Below are positions 24,002 to 35,700 of a stretch of 49,807 nt of DNA, in pieces. Numbering within the stretch: position 1 is the first letter of the stretch; each line of letters opens with the position of its first letter. The translations under genes and the position numbers were made by a program. The notes beneath the pieces are model-generated. The model ran no database searches. It saw nothing but the letters and a program-made list of their open reading frames with translations, and was not told the DNA's origin. Source of the DNA: Haplosporangium gracile (lineage: Eukaryota > Mortierellomycota > Mortierellomycetes > Mortierellales > Mortierellaceae); NCBI GenBank assembly GCA_015499985.1, contig JAAAUF010000207.1:1-49807 (forward strand), read 5' to 3'.

Positions 24002-25412
24002 ATGACACTCCAACCACCAACCTCCCCTCCTCAACCAATCCTCTACTCCTTCTATCGCTCATCCTGTGCCTGGCGAGTCAGGCTCGGTCTGCATCTCAAG
24101 AACATTCCCTTCCAGACCCAACCCATTAACCTTCTCACTGAAGAGAACATAAAGCTCCAGTCGAGACCTCCTTCCTTACTCTGAAACTCAACTGATTACC
24201 ATCATTCATCATTCACCACTTTAAAAAGACTTCGCCCATTTATCAAATCCTTCCCGGATTCCCTTTGACAAAACCCATTTTTATTTTCACTCAATAACAA
24301 TACGAAAATGTATTTTAGAAATTGGCAGAGTACAAGGCCATCCAACCTTTCGATGCGGTCCCTGCATTCCTCGAAGCCGGCTCTCAAGGCCCTGCACTTG
24401 TCGAATCCGTCGCTATCCTCGAGTACCTTGACGAGACGCGGCCTGGTAAAGTAATAAACAAAAAAAAAGGAGCTCGAAACAACGCAAACCAACAAACAAA
24501 AAAAATCGAAAATGAACTTACAAGGACGCGGCGGTGGCGGTGCCGGCGGCTCACAACAATAACAAATAGCTCACATCAAGTCGCACTTGTGTTTTTTTTT
24601 GCCACCATCTCACCATCTTTAACTTTTTATTTTGCTTTCCTTCCAACTCTTACATTGTCTTGGGTGAAAATAAGTAGGATTTCCTCTCCTGCCAAAAGAC
24701 CCCGCCGGCCGCGCAATGGTGAGTAAAAACAGGCGATAAAAATACAACGGCTCGACATGACTAGCCTACATAATTTTGGTCGGCCTCAATTTCCTCATTA
24801 TGCAAAAATAAATAAAAATAAAAGGTCCGCGCGTTGGTCGAGGCGATCGCGATGGACATCCAACCCGTTTGCCAGATGCGCGTTCTCAAGTACGTCGGCA
24901 AGGACAAGGAATCCGAATGGGCCTCTCACTTTTTCAAAGAAGGCTTTGCAGGTAAGATTTGGTAAACAGCATAAACAAGATCGAGAACAAAGGCTGCGTG
25001 GAAATCCCCTCCTTTTGCATGCATGGATCATCTAAAACACATATCCAATGTTACGCTTTTTTTTTCTGACAGCGTTCGAGAAAATGCTAGAGAAGACTGC
25101 CGGGACGTACTGCTACGGCGACTCAATCACCATGGCTGACTTCCTCCTCGTCCCTCAATTCTACAATGCTATTCGGTAAGCTACCTTTTTTGATAAATTA
25201 CATGTCCAACCCTGCCGTGATCGTTTGCCTGAGGCTAATTTGCTTCACAACTTCCGCCTTCCATATTCTTTTTGATTGATCAAAATAGCTTCGCGGTTGA
25301 TATGAGCGCGTACCCGGTCATGTCGAGGATCAACAGTGAACTTGAAACTGTCACCGCCTTCCAAGCAGCTCACCCCACTAAGCAACTTGACTGCCCTTTA
25401 GAGCTGCGCTGA
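24002..25412 (+). CDS. Zeta-class glutathione S-transferase / maleylacetoacetate isomerase, exon 1-2 junction unresolved
   Basis: It would isomerise maleylacetoacetate to fumarylacetoacetate with glutathione in tyrosine breakdown. Visible exons are 24002 to about 24160, 24319-24445, 24678-24718, 24825-24951, 25073-25175 and 25289-25412, about 226 aa. The N-terminal thioredoxin fold shows the zeta motif [13 protein letters not shown] (usually SSCSWRVR) and NPF-like QPFDAVPAF, then [16 protein letters not shown]. The C-terminal domain shows [45 protein letters not shown] and [10 protein letters not shown]. Five of six joins are clean GT-AG and in phase. The first is not: exon 1 reads into [12 protein letters not shown] and the only GT nearby (24160-24161) leaves a phase that does not match exon 2. 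The cause could be a small mutation, a non-canonical donor or a sequence error. Family call is firm; functionality is uncertain. Confidence 0.85.
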
Positions 25413-25617
25413 AAGACACATACATAGGCGCTTCAGCCACGAACACGACGCCGCGCTGAGTCGCAACAGCAACAATAGTGCACATAGTCAGAAATACGGA
25501 TGAAAAGACGAATGTATTGTACACATTATTTGATGATGCGTTTTTATTAACCAATGCGCGGTAGCGATGAAACCTGAAGGTGGAAGAAAGAATACAGGAC
25601 ACGGATGGGTGCCATCT

Positions 25618-28600
25618 CTACTCGTGACCGAGTCCACGGCGTTTGGCTCGGACAACAGCTTCGATCGGCTTGGTAATACCATCTCCCGAAGCTCCCAATC
25701 CAACACCCGGCGACCATCTATCATATTTCGAACAAAGATATCAAGACGTTAGTCATTACTTTTAGCTTCAAGACATCGCAAACATAACCAGGCTGAAAAA
25801 TGCTTACCCCATCTTGGCGAGCATGCGATGCCCAACATTCTCCTTTGAAATCTCCGAAGCAGCGCCACCAACAACACTGCCTGTCACAGCACGCGCCGAG
25901 TCCCTCGGATCCTTGTTAGTATCATTGCCGGGACCGCCACCTCTCTTTCTATCACGCCGATTGTGGCCACCAGCATCTCTCCTACTGTTGTTGAATCGAT
26001 CACGTCGGTTATCAAACTCGGCCTGCACTCGGGGCCCAAACCCGGCGTTCATAAACTTGCGTAGATCAATGGGTGTCTGAGGCATCTTGGTCTTTTCTGT
26101 CCGAAGGAGGACAGGGAAGCGGTTCTTGCCTGATCCAACACTCTGAGAACGGAGATTGTATTGCTCACACAACAAATGAACGCGTCGACGAAGCGCCTTA
26201 ACCAGCGGCGGGAGCTCCAAGCTAACCTTAGACCGATTATTGACAAACTCCTTGATATGACTACAATGTAGAAAGAAAGAAAGATTAATTAAAGGTCATC
26301 TCACAACATTAGAGCACAAGTAGTATTTCCTATCAGGCTTTCAACTTACTCATTGATAGATGTCAGGGCTTCAAGGTGGTTGCCATAAGGAATAGCAGCT
26401 GCAGTGCCTCCCCTCGGCCGCCGCCCACTCCTACCCACAAATTCTTCAGGTTCATAAAAGTCATATCCATAAGGCGCGCCAGCAGGCCAGTCCGAATCAA
26501 ACGTGGCGTCCAGTGCGCCCGACAACAATTCGTCCGCTTTGCGTTTCCGACGCCTCTCTGATGACTTTGCAGTGAAATCAAAGTCCTTGTCGTCCTGACT
26601 GTCGTCTTCCGAGGCATCCTCTTCAAAGTCCTCGTCGTCCGCATCCAAACCGCCGTGAACATCCCTTGAGTGACCGAATCCTGAGGGAAGTGATGTAAGC
26701 GATCCAAGGAATGAGTCGAAATAGTCGGGGTTGTCTGGATCCGTCGTATTCTAATCAGGCCAACAACGAAGGAAGGAGACGTCAGTGTCAGCAGTCAAAG
26801 CCATTTTACGAGCTCTTCCGTTTCAAACCACGCTCCTACAGGGATCGGTTCTTACCTGCAAGTAGTCCTCGAGTGCCAGCATATCGTCGTCCACTTCACT
26901 CTCAGCTTTATCCAGAGCAATATGCCCATCGCCAGCGTCGTTCATCGCCTTAATTCGTTTGCGCTCCTGCTCTACCTCGCGCAGCTTTTTGCCACCCCGT
27001 TTCGACCGATGTGATTTCCTGGCAGGCCGTCCAATAAACTCAGGCTCTGGTGGCAGGTTAATATACGTCTCTTGAATCTGGGGCAGCGACTCCTCCTCGA
27101 GCACAATGGCACTCGGTTCAGTGTCGATCACCCAAAGCATCTGCAAATCTGGTTCTAATTCGGCGCCTGTTTCTGCGACTGTTGCGACTGTATCAGTCGT
27201 CACAACTGTGCTTTCTTCCATCGCCGTCAGATCAATCGCTAGGGGCTCTTCCAATTGTTCGACAGCCCTAGCCTGAATCTCTTCAGTGAGATCCACAACA
27301 ACCTTCGACTTCTTGGACACATGGGTATTGATCGATTGCGCCTTCACCGGAATTGTAGTAGTTGCCGTTCTGTGATCTGAAACAGCCGTCTTCTTCGCTG
27401 CTGTTGGTGTTGCTGTATCAATCCTGCTGCTCTCAGCAATTTGACCCGCATACTTGTCGCCGCTCGTAGTCTTGGACACCAAAGTCTCCCGCACAATTTT
27501 CCTGGCCTCCTCGAATTCATCTCCCGAACTCTCGTCCTCCTCTCCCCGAGTTGCCGCTTGGTAAGCCAATGCACCACCCCAGCCAGGAGAAGGTATGAAG
27601 GGCTCTGCTGCCCGTGCCGCTGCCTCTGCTGCCGCCCGAGCCCGTGCCAGTTTGCGCCCTCGATCTGGATCCTGATCTTCTTCCCAGTCGAACCTCTGCA
27701 TGATGAACTGATCCTCTGATTCATCAACCTCGTCTACCGTCAATTTTAAAGTCGATAGTATTATCAGGTCAGTATTAAGTGCAGAGCAATCAAGTGCAGA
27801 GCAATCAAGTGCAGAGCAATCAAGTGCAGAGCAAGCAAGTGCAGAGCAAGCAAGTGCAGAGCAAGCAAGTGCAGAGCAATCAAGTGCAGAGCAATCAAGA
27901 AATACCATCGACGAAAAGCAAATAGGCGAGATGCTGAACATACCTGACCCAAGACCTTCTTCAGGATCTCCGATCTCACCATCATCTTCCTCATCATAGT
28001 CACTACTACCATCATAATCGTCTTCACTGCCACTCATACCATCAACATCATAGTCCATTCCACCATCCTCGTCCTCGACCGCATCATCGTCGTCATCATA
28101 TTCTATATCCGGGTTGGTAAGTCGAGTTGCTCTGTTGAACATGACGGTAGTCGGACCCCTGTCTCTTCCTCTTCCCCTTCCTCTTCCTCTCTCCGATCCT
28201 CTCGATCCAGATCCAGATCCAGATTGAGAACGACCCCGTCCGCCTCGATCCGATCGTCCCCATTGAGGGTCCTTTGACATCTGTATCCGCCTATAGACTT
28301 CTCCTTTTCCAGACCTCTCCTTTTGGTGGTGCTGCGGCTCTAATTCAGTAAAAAAAAAGTAAATAAAGTCGAATCGGGAGTTAATGTCGGGCATTCGAAG
28401 AAATACACATTAGCTTCTGTTCAGCAGGCGAGTTAGCGCTCTTACTTTGACTCCTCCTTCGCTCAGCTCTTCCTCCTACAGCAAGTGAAATGTATCCATC
28501 CTGTGGTTGACTGTCATATGAGTGTCGGTGTGGACTGCGAGAGCCTCCCCTCTCACCACCACCGCCGCCACCCCTGCCTCCCCTTCCTCGACTACCACCT

Positions 28601-28707
28601 CTTCCATTAGCTCTATGTCCATGTCCTCGATCATGCCGTGAATGCTGTCTTCCTGCATGTCCACCTCGGCCTCCTCGGCCACTTTGATGACCACTTCGTT
28701 TTGCCAT
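25618..28707 (-). CDS. SQS1: SQS1-like protein with R3H and G-patch domains
   Basis: Yeast Sqs1 is a G-patch partner that stimulates the DEAH helicase Prp43 in ribosome assembly and links to pre-mRNA splicing; the same role is inferred here. Exons 28707-28446, 28339-27944, 27733-26856, 26750-26350, 26260-25808 and 25717-25618 give 829 aa. Residues 1-170 are RGG/RGRG-rich and basic, then an acidic Asp/Glu/Ser tract, a long middle with Ala-rich and charged segments, and the fungal block MQRFDWEEDQDPD. The R3H domain lies at about 660-700 (ALRRRVHLLCEQYNL), and the C-terminus is a G-patch (GHRMLAKMGW, GVGLGASGDGI, IEAVVRAKRRGLGHE) split by the last intron. Intron 2 (27734-27943) is 210 nt, has no in-frame stop and contains a minisatellite. 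The gene lies 247 bp downstream of DBR1 on the same strand. Confidence 0.9.
27778..27897. repeat. 15-bp minisatellite, 8 copies, inside SQS1-like intron 2
   Basis: Eight head-to-tail copies of a unit reading AAGTGCAGAGCAATC on the + strand. Copies are identical except one T/G position that runs T,T,T,G,G,G,T,T. Read on the gene strand it encodes a five-residue repeat (S-A-L-D/A-C) in the frame of the flanking exons. The near-identity points to recent expansion. Confidence 0.95.
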
Positions 28708-28954
28708 TATGTTGTAGTGGGATGGGATGCAAAAGGATGTGAATGAGAGTAAAGAGGCCAACGCAAAGAGATTCGATAACGGTTTTGTACAAAAAAAATG
28801 CAACCTTTTTTTTTTATTTTTCATCATAGTCGTCACATGATCAAATTGGGCAAAGCAAGACCCACCTTGCGGTGAGCTGACTTGATGTCCAGTCGGTTCA
28901 GCGGCGCAGCTATTCGATTTTTCAGTTAAGCAATCGGTCAGGATCATGTCGGTT

Positions 28955-31238
28955 TTAAACGCGACGTCCACGGGGATTGATCTGGTTTGGAATCTGGAGC
29001 ATGGCACAGAATTCCTCCATTTGAGGGTTTAAGAATGGCAATGCTAAGTAGGAAGAGGAAAGGGGGGGGGGGAATAGTATCAGTGACCCAAAACGTGTAA
29101 CATGTCAATCAAGAACGGACACAAAACGAGAGCGGGCCAAAAATGACTTACAGTTGTCATATTTCTCCTGGCGGCTCATTGTACGCACAGGATCATGAAG
29201 AGGAGAGGTGTGCTGAAAGTTGTTGGGAATAGCCAAACCTTGCTTTTGGGTAACGTTCTTTTTGACCCATTCTCTGTTTAGCTGCAACGTACTATTCGTT
29301 TGCAAACAAGAATACAACGTTTCGGTCAGTAAATGATATCGATTGCACCAGCCAATTCAAGATCCCTGTGAGTTGCGTTTGAACGTTTGAACGTGTGATA
29401 CTTACTGTTCCAACACTTCGTTCTCCATCGGCCGGCTTTGCTTGTGGTTGATCGAAAATGATGGAGCTAATGTGCGGACGATGGCCAACCACTCTTCATC
29501 GTAAAAGAACTCCACAGGTCCAGTGGCTTCGGGAAACTCAAGGATCTCGAGGAACTGACGAGTACCCTCACATTTGTCTAAAGCCAAGAACCTAGTGCTT
29601 TCATATGATCTCTCACCTCCCTTGGGCGGTACCAAAACGCTATCAATCACTGCTAGCGAGCTTAGTGCGGCTCTCGTTGAAACTAACTGCGTAACTGCAG
29701 GGGGCACATTAGTTGCCTCATCGTTCTCGTCCTCGTCTTCGTCGTCTATGTCAAACTTGATTTCATCCGGGTTCGAAGCAGGTGCTGAGTCGCTGGAGAT
29801 GGTCGCGGTAGAGTTCGTCGGCAAACTTGCCGCTCCCAATTCTCCTTTCTCTTCGTCGTCGTCATCATCATTAAAAGCAATCTCAATCTCGTCTGGATTC
29901 TTTGCCGCCTCCGTTGCAGCAATGGCTGCCTCGAGTAATGGTCCAGTTACCATCTCTGCTCCTGTTTGTCCATGATTCCAGAAAATCTCTGCGAAAAACT
30001 TCACATGCAAATGTGCCGAGAACCAGTATCTAGGTCTCAGCCGCTCCAGAACACTCTCAAACGCCTTGCTTCCAAGGGTATTGCTTTGAATCTACCAGAT
30101 TGACGAAAGAATGCAGAGGATGTTCGGCTCAGTCGGCCATCGGATCGCAGCGGTAGCCCAGACGAAATAATTAGATGACGATTATCAACAAGTTAAAAGT
30201 TACCTCTCCTCTGAAGTAGCTTTTCTTCCTGATCAGTTCCGCCGTGTTTCCGTAGCGCTCGATGCCGAGGGGCCAGTCGTGTGAAAGAAAAATATCCATG
30301 GGCTCTTTGATCTGCAGCATCTTGTAGACATCGTAGTGGCGGATGTGATAGATGCTCTTCTTTTGTTGTTCGTTAAGAGGGATCATCTCGTAGTGTCCCT
30401 TGTCATAGTCGTACTGTTTGTAGATGCCAGACATGCCTCCGATTCTCAATCCACCAACGTTGATCACGCCTCCATACCCGAGAAAGTAAAATCCGGGAGC
30501 AGCCCATCCGCCATGGTACCTATCATTGAAAACAAATCAAAATACAATCCTTGGTCAATACAATACATCACTTGGAGACCAGTATCATTTATGGTCATGA
30601 GAAAAAGAGGCAGAGGCACTTACAGTTCGAAGAGATAGTTGCTCGCCTCGTGATTGCCACCGATAAAGATGGTTGGGACAGGGACAGGGACTTCTCCGGA
30701 GTAATACTTGTGGAAGGAGCCTAGGCGAAGGTAGCTCCTGGGTACGTTCATAGCATCGATATCGGCTTCATTTCGAACCGTCTACAACATCCCCAGGAAT
30801 AGTTTTGAAAAACAAAAAAAAATGCGTTAGTCAGTGACGAATTCAAAACAAAGAAACCAGGAGAGGCAGAACAAGGCGCGTGGGAGCGGTGTATTGTCTC
30901 TCTTACCTGAACGTCGCCACAAATTAACAAAAGGTCAACTTTGTAGCCGTGCAAACGCTCGCGGTCTTCGATGGTTCTGTAGATAGCATCTAACTCGCCG
31001 TGGCAGCAGCCTTCAATAGCAACCTAACCCCGAACAGACGTAGCAGATAAAAAAGGAGGATGCAGAAAAAACAGAAAAGAAGATCAGTCTGATGCAATAG
31101 TGTAGGAAATGAGTGCCATGTCAGGCGCTGTTCAACTCTTTCATATTGAGTTTTCCAAGCCTACTATGGAATGAGAAATAGGCGAAAGGAGTAGCGCGAT
31201 GAAGGCGTGCGTTTATGTGTGTGTGTTCTTACAATCAT
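28955..31238 (-). CDS. DBR1: Lariat RNA debranching enzyme
   Basis: This nuclear metallophosphoesterase cuts the 2'-5' bond of excised intron lariats. The seven-exon model is 31238-31233, 31023-30907, 30781-30624, 30519-30204, 30091-29406, 29291-29152 and 29043-28955, giving 503 aa. Metal-binding motifs appear in order: [13 protein letters not shown] with [21 protein letters not shown] and [10 protein letters not shown]. The insertion [12 protein letters not shown] and [13 protein letters not shown] are DBR1 hallmarks. An acidic, low-complexity stretch ([21 protein letters not shown]) lies at about 250-320, then the C-terminal region [20 protein letters not shown], and a last exon [19 protein letters not shown]. 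The start is a 6-nt exon encoding Met-Ile, joined across a 209-nt intron to [11 protein letters not shown], matching the MRVAVAGCCHGEL start of animal DBR1. In a genome this rich in introns the enzyme has obvious work. Confidence 0.95.
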
Positions 31239-31267
31239 GGTATGAGCGGATCGCGCGCGGAAGGCAA

Positions 31268-31315
31268 TGTGCGTGTGTGCGTGTGTGCGTGTGTGCGTGT
31301 GTGCGTGTGTGTGTT
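31268..31315. repeat. GT/GC microsatellite upstream of DBR1
   Basis: Repeated (GTGTGTGC)-type units lie about 30 bp upstream of the DBR1 start codon, reading CA-rich on the DBR1 strand. A simple repeat in the leader or promoter; no specific function can be assigned. Confidence 0.85.
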
Positions 31316-31729
31316 TGAGTTGAAGAAGAGTGAAGACGGATTGAAGAGAACGAAAGAGACTGTTGAATCTCATGAGCGGTGGAGAGTTGGGCGAGTGCTC
31401 CAGGTGGCTTTGCTGAAAATTGATCGTCGCCAACCTAAGCCACTGGCGACCAGAGGAGGAAGAAGGCCAATGGAAGGCGATGGAGTGGTGGGAGTCCAGG
31501 GACAGGGGAATCAAATCGAAATCATAGGGGACAATATTCGGCCCAGTCTTTCGAGCAATTCCATGGCGTATTTTGCTGAAATGGGGCGATGGAGGGTCTT
31601 TTTTGGTTTAGAGAGCCACCTCGCGACAAAGGATATGGGAGTTCACGGAAGAGCTGGTAGTCGGGGTTCTACTTACAATTATAACATCTCTTTCGCTCAA
31701 GAAATAAAAGAGTGAGGATCATCAAAAAC

Positions 31730-32490
31730 GTCGATCTCCTTCCAAATACCACACACATCCTCTGCTCTGACCTTGATTTGATTCCCGATGTTCCAGGGGA
31801 AAAAATTCCACACAAAAAAAACGGCAATTGTTGAAGAAAAAGTCAAAGACGCACGCAAAAAAGGATGCCTGGCAAAGTGTTTCTGAGAGAAAGAAAAAGG
31901 CGTATTGATGGCGAAGAAGTGATTTCTCGCCGTGTAAAAAGTGTTTCTGAGAGGAAAAAAAAGATTTTTTGAGGCAAAAAAAGTGGTTTCTAGTAGTGTA
32001 AAAAGCAAAGCTGAGGGGAAAATAACGTTGCTGAAGGTAAAAAGCGGTTTCTGGTCGTACAAAAAAGCTTCTACAGGAAAAAAAAAGTATCTATCACACT
32101 CCAGATGCCAGATACATGTATTTCCTATTTTTCTTGTTAGAGACACTTTTTCATTCTTGGAGACGCTGTTTACACTACCAGAAACCACCGTTTTGCCTTT
32201 TGAAATCTGCTTTTTTTCTGTCGAAAACACTTTTTACACGGCGAAAAAGCATTTTTTTTGCCATCAGAACACCTTTTTTTTTTCTTCCTTCCGGGCACCC
32301 TTTTTACACGGCCAGAAACCCTTTTTTTTGCCTTCAAATACGCTTTTTTTTGGCTTTCAAACACGCTTTTTTTGCGTGTTTGGCGCGTTCCAAATCCTCT
32401 TTCGCCCAAAGAAGATTGTTGTTCAACAAATAGTCGATCCCTTTCCAGGCGCCACACTCTCTGTCCTGATTTTGCTTCGATTTTTCTGCG
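31730..32490. repeat. Fold-back region: large imperfect inverted repeat of short modules with related flanks
   Basis: The left half (about 31855-32090) is A-rich and the right half (about 32110-32400) is T-rich because they are imperfect reverse complements. A perfect 20-bp match (TCGCCGTGTAAAAAGTGTTT) sits at 31927-31946 and, inverted, at 32225-32244; the match continues imperfectly on both sides for well over 100 bp. Each arm is made of variants of a module like GGTTTCTGG-x-GTGTAAAAA. Related sequences starting GTCGATC, then CCA and CCACAC lie at 31730 and 32433 in direct orientation, with a weaker copy near 32090. No transposase frame is present. It may be a non-autonomous fold-back or MITE-like element or a recombination product; identity unknown. 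Confidence 0.75.
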
Positions 32491-32799
32491 CCTGTGTGCT
32501 CCCTTGACAGAAAAGAAAATTTTCCTCAAATACAAAAAGGTGGTCGTCGAAGAAAACGTTTCCGGTAATTGTCACTCTGTCTCTCTCTCCTCGTAACTTG
32601 AATGGACAATTTGCAACAAAAGAATGACATGAAAAAAAAGAACAGAAACATAGTTCAAGTCTACCTTCTGAGATACAACAAGAATAAAGGGGGGAGAGAA
32701 GAACTGACAGCGGAGAAAAGGCAGGTAGGCTGGATTGGAACAAAAGCGTCCATAAGTCCTTAGGTTTAGTTTTGAATATTCAATCTATACAAATATAAT

Positions 32800-35700
32800 T
32801 TAATGCGCTCCGCTGAAGAGCTGTTGCAACGACGATGGTGGTCCAGCCTTCCTAAGAAAGTCGTGCTATTTGGTGTCATTGAACAAAGAGAACAAACATC
32901 GTCAATATTGGTTATCAAACCTATTACATACCAACCATACAAGCAACAAAAAAGAGAGACAAGGCATACCTCGAGCAAAGTTTTGGAAGCGGCACGACTT
33001 CGGACATCAACACATAGACACACCGCCAAAAAGTTCTTGAGCTCAGAGCTGAGTGTCTCAGGGTTCTTCAGCGTAGGCGTTCCGTTGGTGGCAATCAAGT
33101 ACAGCGCTTTTAGGGGCTCCTCGTCCATGTAAGGTGGTTCCTGTTCAATCATCTCAATCGCCATAATACCTAGCGACCAGACATCGACCTTAGCGCCATA
33201 CTGCTTCTGCTTGACAACCTCTGGTGCCATCCAGTATGATGTTCCGACCAGTGTTGCGCGCTTGTTCTTTTGGTCCGTCAGCTTGGCGCAGAAACCAAAG
33301 TCGGCTATGGTTATTGTGAAGGATCAAGATGCTACAATGTCAGTTTTTCTTTTCGTTCGATTCGTAGGCGAATGCTGTCGTATATATGGACTCTACTGCA
33401 ATCGCCAGAGTTGACTTACTAATCTTGACGTGACCGTAAGCGTCCACGAGAACGTTATCTGACTTGATATCGCGATGGATAATGTTTTGGCTGTGAAGAT
33501 GTTGCAGTCCCTTGCATGTCTATCGAATCGACATGAACGTCAAGTACGAGTATGGTCAGTGCTTTGCTCTAGTCATCCTTGTTCCACAAATAAGATCTCT
33601 CTGCTGATATCATCAATGTAATTATCCTGCCTGTTTCGCCTTACCTCGTTACAAACGGTGGCGATCTGACTCTCTGTGAACTTGTTGTTCTCAATGACAT
33701 CCGTCAGAGCTCCACCTCCCATGTACTCCATGACCACCCACAACTCGTGTCCTCTGACCAAGAATGAGTCCAGATAGTTGACAATGTTGGGATGGCTAGA
33801 TTCCTTCATGATCAAAATCTCGTTCACGACAAGTTCCTTCTTTGGCTGAAGGGCAAGATCCATCTGCTTGACTGCCACCTTCGAGTTTGTCGACAGATGT
33901 TTAGCCACATACACCGATCCCGAAGCACTAATAGAACGGTTGTGAAAAAAATATTTAGTCTCTTGAATGACATTAGTACTGGCATATTATAGCTCCGTGT
34001 AGAGATAGAGAAGAAAAGTAGTTACCCTTGTCCGACTTTTTTGATCTTGCTGTACAAGGTATTAGGGTCTCCGCAAGAGACAACACTCCTCAGCTTCTCC
34101 ATCACCTGGGCCTCAGTCATGGTCGAGATACGACGTTCGACTGCGACCTTGACTGCCCCATGTCCATTCAACGCCGCCGTCGCATCCGCAACTCCTCCGT
34201 TGTACTCGTGAATAGGTCTTTCGCCATCGGCATAATTGTCGACAGCATGGTGATGATGATGAGCTTCAAGACCTGGGAGCGGAGGACGAGGTTTCAAGGG
34301 CGAAGTCACTGGCGAGGGCTGTTGAATTGTTTTTGAAAAATGAGTGTCATAGACAGATGTTAGACTCGGTAACTGTTGATGTTGGTTGTGTTCGTGTGGA
34401 GACTGAGTTCAAGGAGGCGAACACGGAGAGCGGTTTCCTGTTAGCCTTTTTTCGGCACCTCGCTGCGGTTAACAATTGGAAATAAGAAGCAAAGAAATAG
34501 GCATGTCTCTCCTTTTCGTAGTTTCCTTTTTTTTTCTGACCCTTTTCTCAATGCACGTCCTTCTCTTAGTCTCTCGCTTCTTTTTCTTCCTCCCTCGTGT
34601 TCCTCTACAATGCAAAACAGATACTTACAATTGGCGAAGGAGGTGTGTAAGTCGGGCGCGGAGCAGTTGTCTTGTTTTATCGAGAACAAAAGAATAAAAG
34701 GACAAAAAAGAGAAGAAAAGAAAAATGCGCAACTTTGGGCGTTAGCTAATCCTGCGTGTCTGCCCGTCTGTTGGACACATAGTAGGGTCGCATCCAATTT
34801 CATTTATGGTTGCAATTTATCCAAAACATGCACATACGAACAAAAACGGCAAACGACAAGAAACACACACACAACACAAACACAACAATAGAGCAGACCA
34901 TCTACGCAACAAAACACAAACAAATTGACACATACCTCGTGGAGGTTGTCAATGCTCTGTGAGCGCTCTGGGATATGAGGTCTCAAATGCTCCTCTGGCC
35001 GGTCAGGACGCTGCGGGCGTTCGGGGCGATGATTGGCAGAGGATGATGAGGAAGGGGATGGGGGAGAAGGAGGGCCTTGCTTGGGAATCAGATGGAGGTA
35101 TCTACGGTCACCCTCAGCATCAGCAGGAATGGCTCCCTCGAACTCTTGCTCATTGCGCTTGGTCTCATCTGTGTAGAATCCTAGAACCTCGAGAACAGCC
35201 TGAGGGTTGTTGGCATAGTCCTCTTTGGTGATAGCCGATCCTGTCAGCAGTTTGGTCCACGTCTCGGGCAATCCCTATTTTGTTCCGCGTGATTAGCATT
35301 AATAGCGGGAAGACACACAGCAATGCAAACAGAGAGAAAAGAAGAAAGGTATGAGAAGAAGGTAGTGGTAGCGGAGGGGAGAGAGAGAGAATTAGTGTCA
35401 GATGCTAATAATCGCCTGCATATTACAGTATCGTATCCAATCTCCATGTCATGAACACAGCAAACGCAGCAAGGTAAACCAGGCAAAAACAAAGGGCGGG
35501 ACGTACAGTGAAATCGCCGGTGTGGGGATCGAAACCGACATGGACCTTGTGGACGAAATTGGTTGGGCTCGAGACACCCAGCAGGGGCGATCGTGAGTAA
35601 ATCTCATGCATCCATGAATAAAGCTCCTCTTCGTTCTTGCAGGAGATAAAGAAGCTGCGGTCTTTGGTGATGAGCTCAAAGCAGTAGGTTTTCAAGTCCG

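Larger units (their letters stand above)
31239..32799. other. Intergenic region between PAK and DBR1 genes (both on -)
   Basis: It holds the DBR1 promoter side on the left (microsatellite, then unremarkable sequence to about 31720), the fold-back repeat region in the middle, and the 3' flank of the PAK gene on the right. Long open frames on both strands between 31700 and 32600 are Lys- or Phe-rich products of the A/T runs in the repeats and do not look like real proteins. Confidence 0.65.

Noticed and set aside
27778..27897. Regular repeats that might suggest a CRISPR array
   Set aside because: Units are 15 bp, directly adjacent, with no spacers, and lie in a eukaryotic intron. This is a minisatellite.
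31697..32600. Long open frames on both strands giving Phe- and Lys-rich products
   Set aside because: They follow directly from A and T runs in the repeated modules of the fold-back region. Composition is not protein-like and frames on both strands mirror each other.
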